From the NCBI GenBank assembly GCA_036479115.1, contig JAZGFD010000226.1, positions 1 through 14,580 on the forward strand: a DNA stretch of 14,580 nucleotides, read 5' to 3'. This DNA comes from UBA7328 sp036479115. GTDB lineage: Bacteria > Bacteroidota > Bacteroidia > Chitinophagales > Saprospiraceae. Made by a program: the position numbers and the translations under genes. The notes under the pieces were generated by a model, which made no database searches, was not told the DNA's origin, and saw only the letters and a list, made by a program, of their open reading frames with translations. This document shows positions 14,456 through 14,580 of this stretch, one piece after another (position 1 is the stretch's first letter; each line of letters starts with the position of its first letter).

Positions 14456-14580
14456 AGTGGTGTCCGACTAAACCTAAAAAAGGCTATTGTCTCAAGAAAT
14501 TCCCTCTGCAAACTACTTTTTGTCCAATAGCAGGGTGTCTACTGCTAAAAACAAAAAAAAGAATCATTTGGCTGTCCGAT
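14456..14580. other. Possible end of an insertion sequence running off the window
   Basis: AGTGGTGTCCGACTAAACCT at 14456 has the look of an insertion-sequence terminus, and the related string TGTCCGAT closes the window. No transposase frame is visible in the 125 bases available and no partner end is present, so this is a suspicion only. Confidence 0.2.

Overview
The window looks like a chromosomal segment of an AT-rich Bacteroidota bacterium, probably near Saprospiria/Cytophagales. Three things point there. A type IX secretion system cargo ends in a gliding-motility-type (CHU_C) sorting domain. Starts lack Shine-Dalgarno sites and are instead preceded by A-rich leaders. Two upstream regions contain matches to the Bacteroidota -7 element TAnnTTTG. 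The order-level placement is inference; the phylum is well supported.

Layout: (1) 2-3244, the 3' part of a large secreted modular adhesin-like protein, cut by the left window edge. (2) 3465-5351, a signal-peptide protein that looks like an outer-membrane beta-barrel of the putative-porin type. It converges on (3) a YfcE-type metallophosphoesterase (complement 5418-5936), with a hairpin between them. (4) 6060-6784, gene-free and filled mostly with repeats. (5) alanine dehydrogenase ald, 6785-7900. (6) a long actinobacterial-type (type 2) dapD, 8081-9238. (7) an MscS-family channel, 9361-10236. (8) on the minus strand, an SGNH-hydrolase-like lipoprotein (10487-11185), an EI24/CysZ-like membrane protein (11462-12253) and a stand-alone FabH (12897-13895). 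(9) 13896-14580, gene-free apart from one intact miniature element and a possible gene remnant.

The genes are ordinary housekeeping or envelope functions: envelope display, outer-membrane transport, osmotic protection, amino-acid and mDAP/lysine metabolism, and fatty-acid initiation. They do not form a visible pathway or operon. Almost every gene appears monocistronic.

The striking content is in the gaps. Eight of the nine gene junctions or flanks hold short non-autonomous inverted-repeat elements. Family 1 has ends GTAACTACTCAGGTGG. Two copies (13965-14131 and 12560-12776) are flanked by perfect 8-bp direct repeats (GTATAAGT and AAATTTGA). The GTAA terminus plus 8-bp duplication matches the known signature of the IS66 family, so these are probably IS66-mobilised MITEs. 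Family 2 has ends GTGnnTGAACGnnAACT and is flanked by TA. Family 3 has ends CTAGTGCTCTGTCAAG. At 12310-12858 a family 1 copy is interrupted by a family 2 copy that is itself interrupted by another family 1 copy, which records the order of insertion. No transposase, CRISPR array, tRNA, rRNA or defence system was seen. The MITE network is the part of this window most likely to be undescribed.
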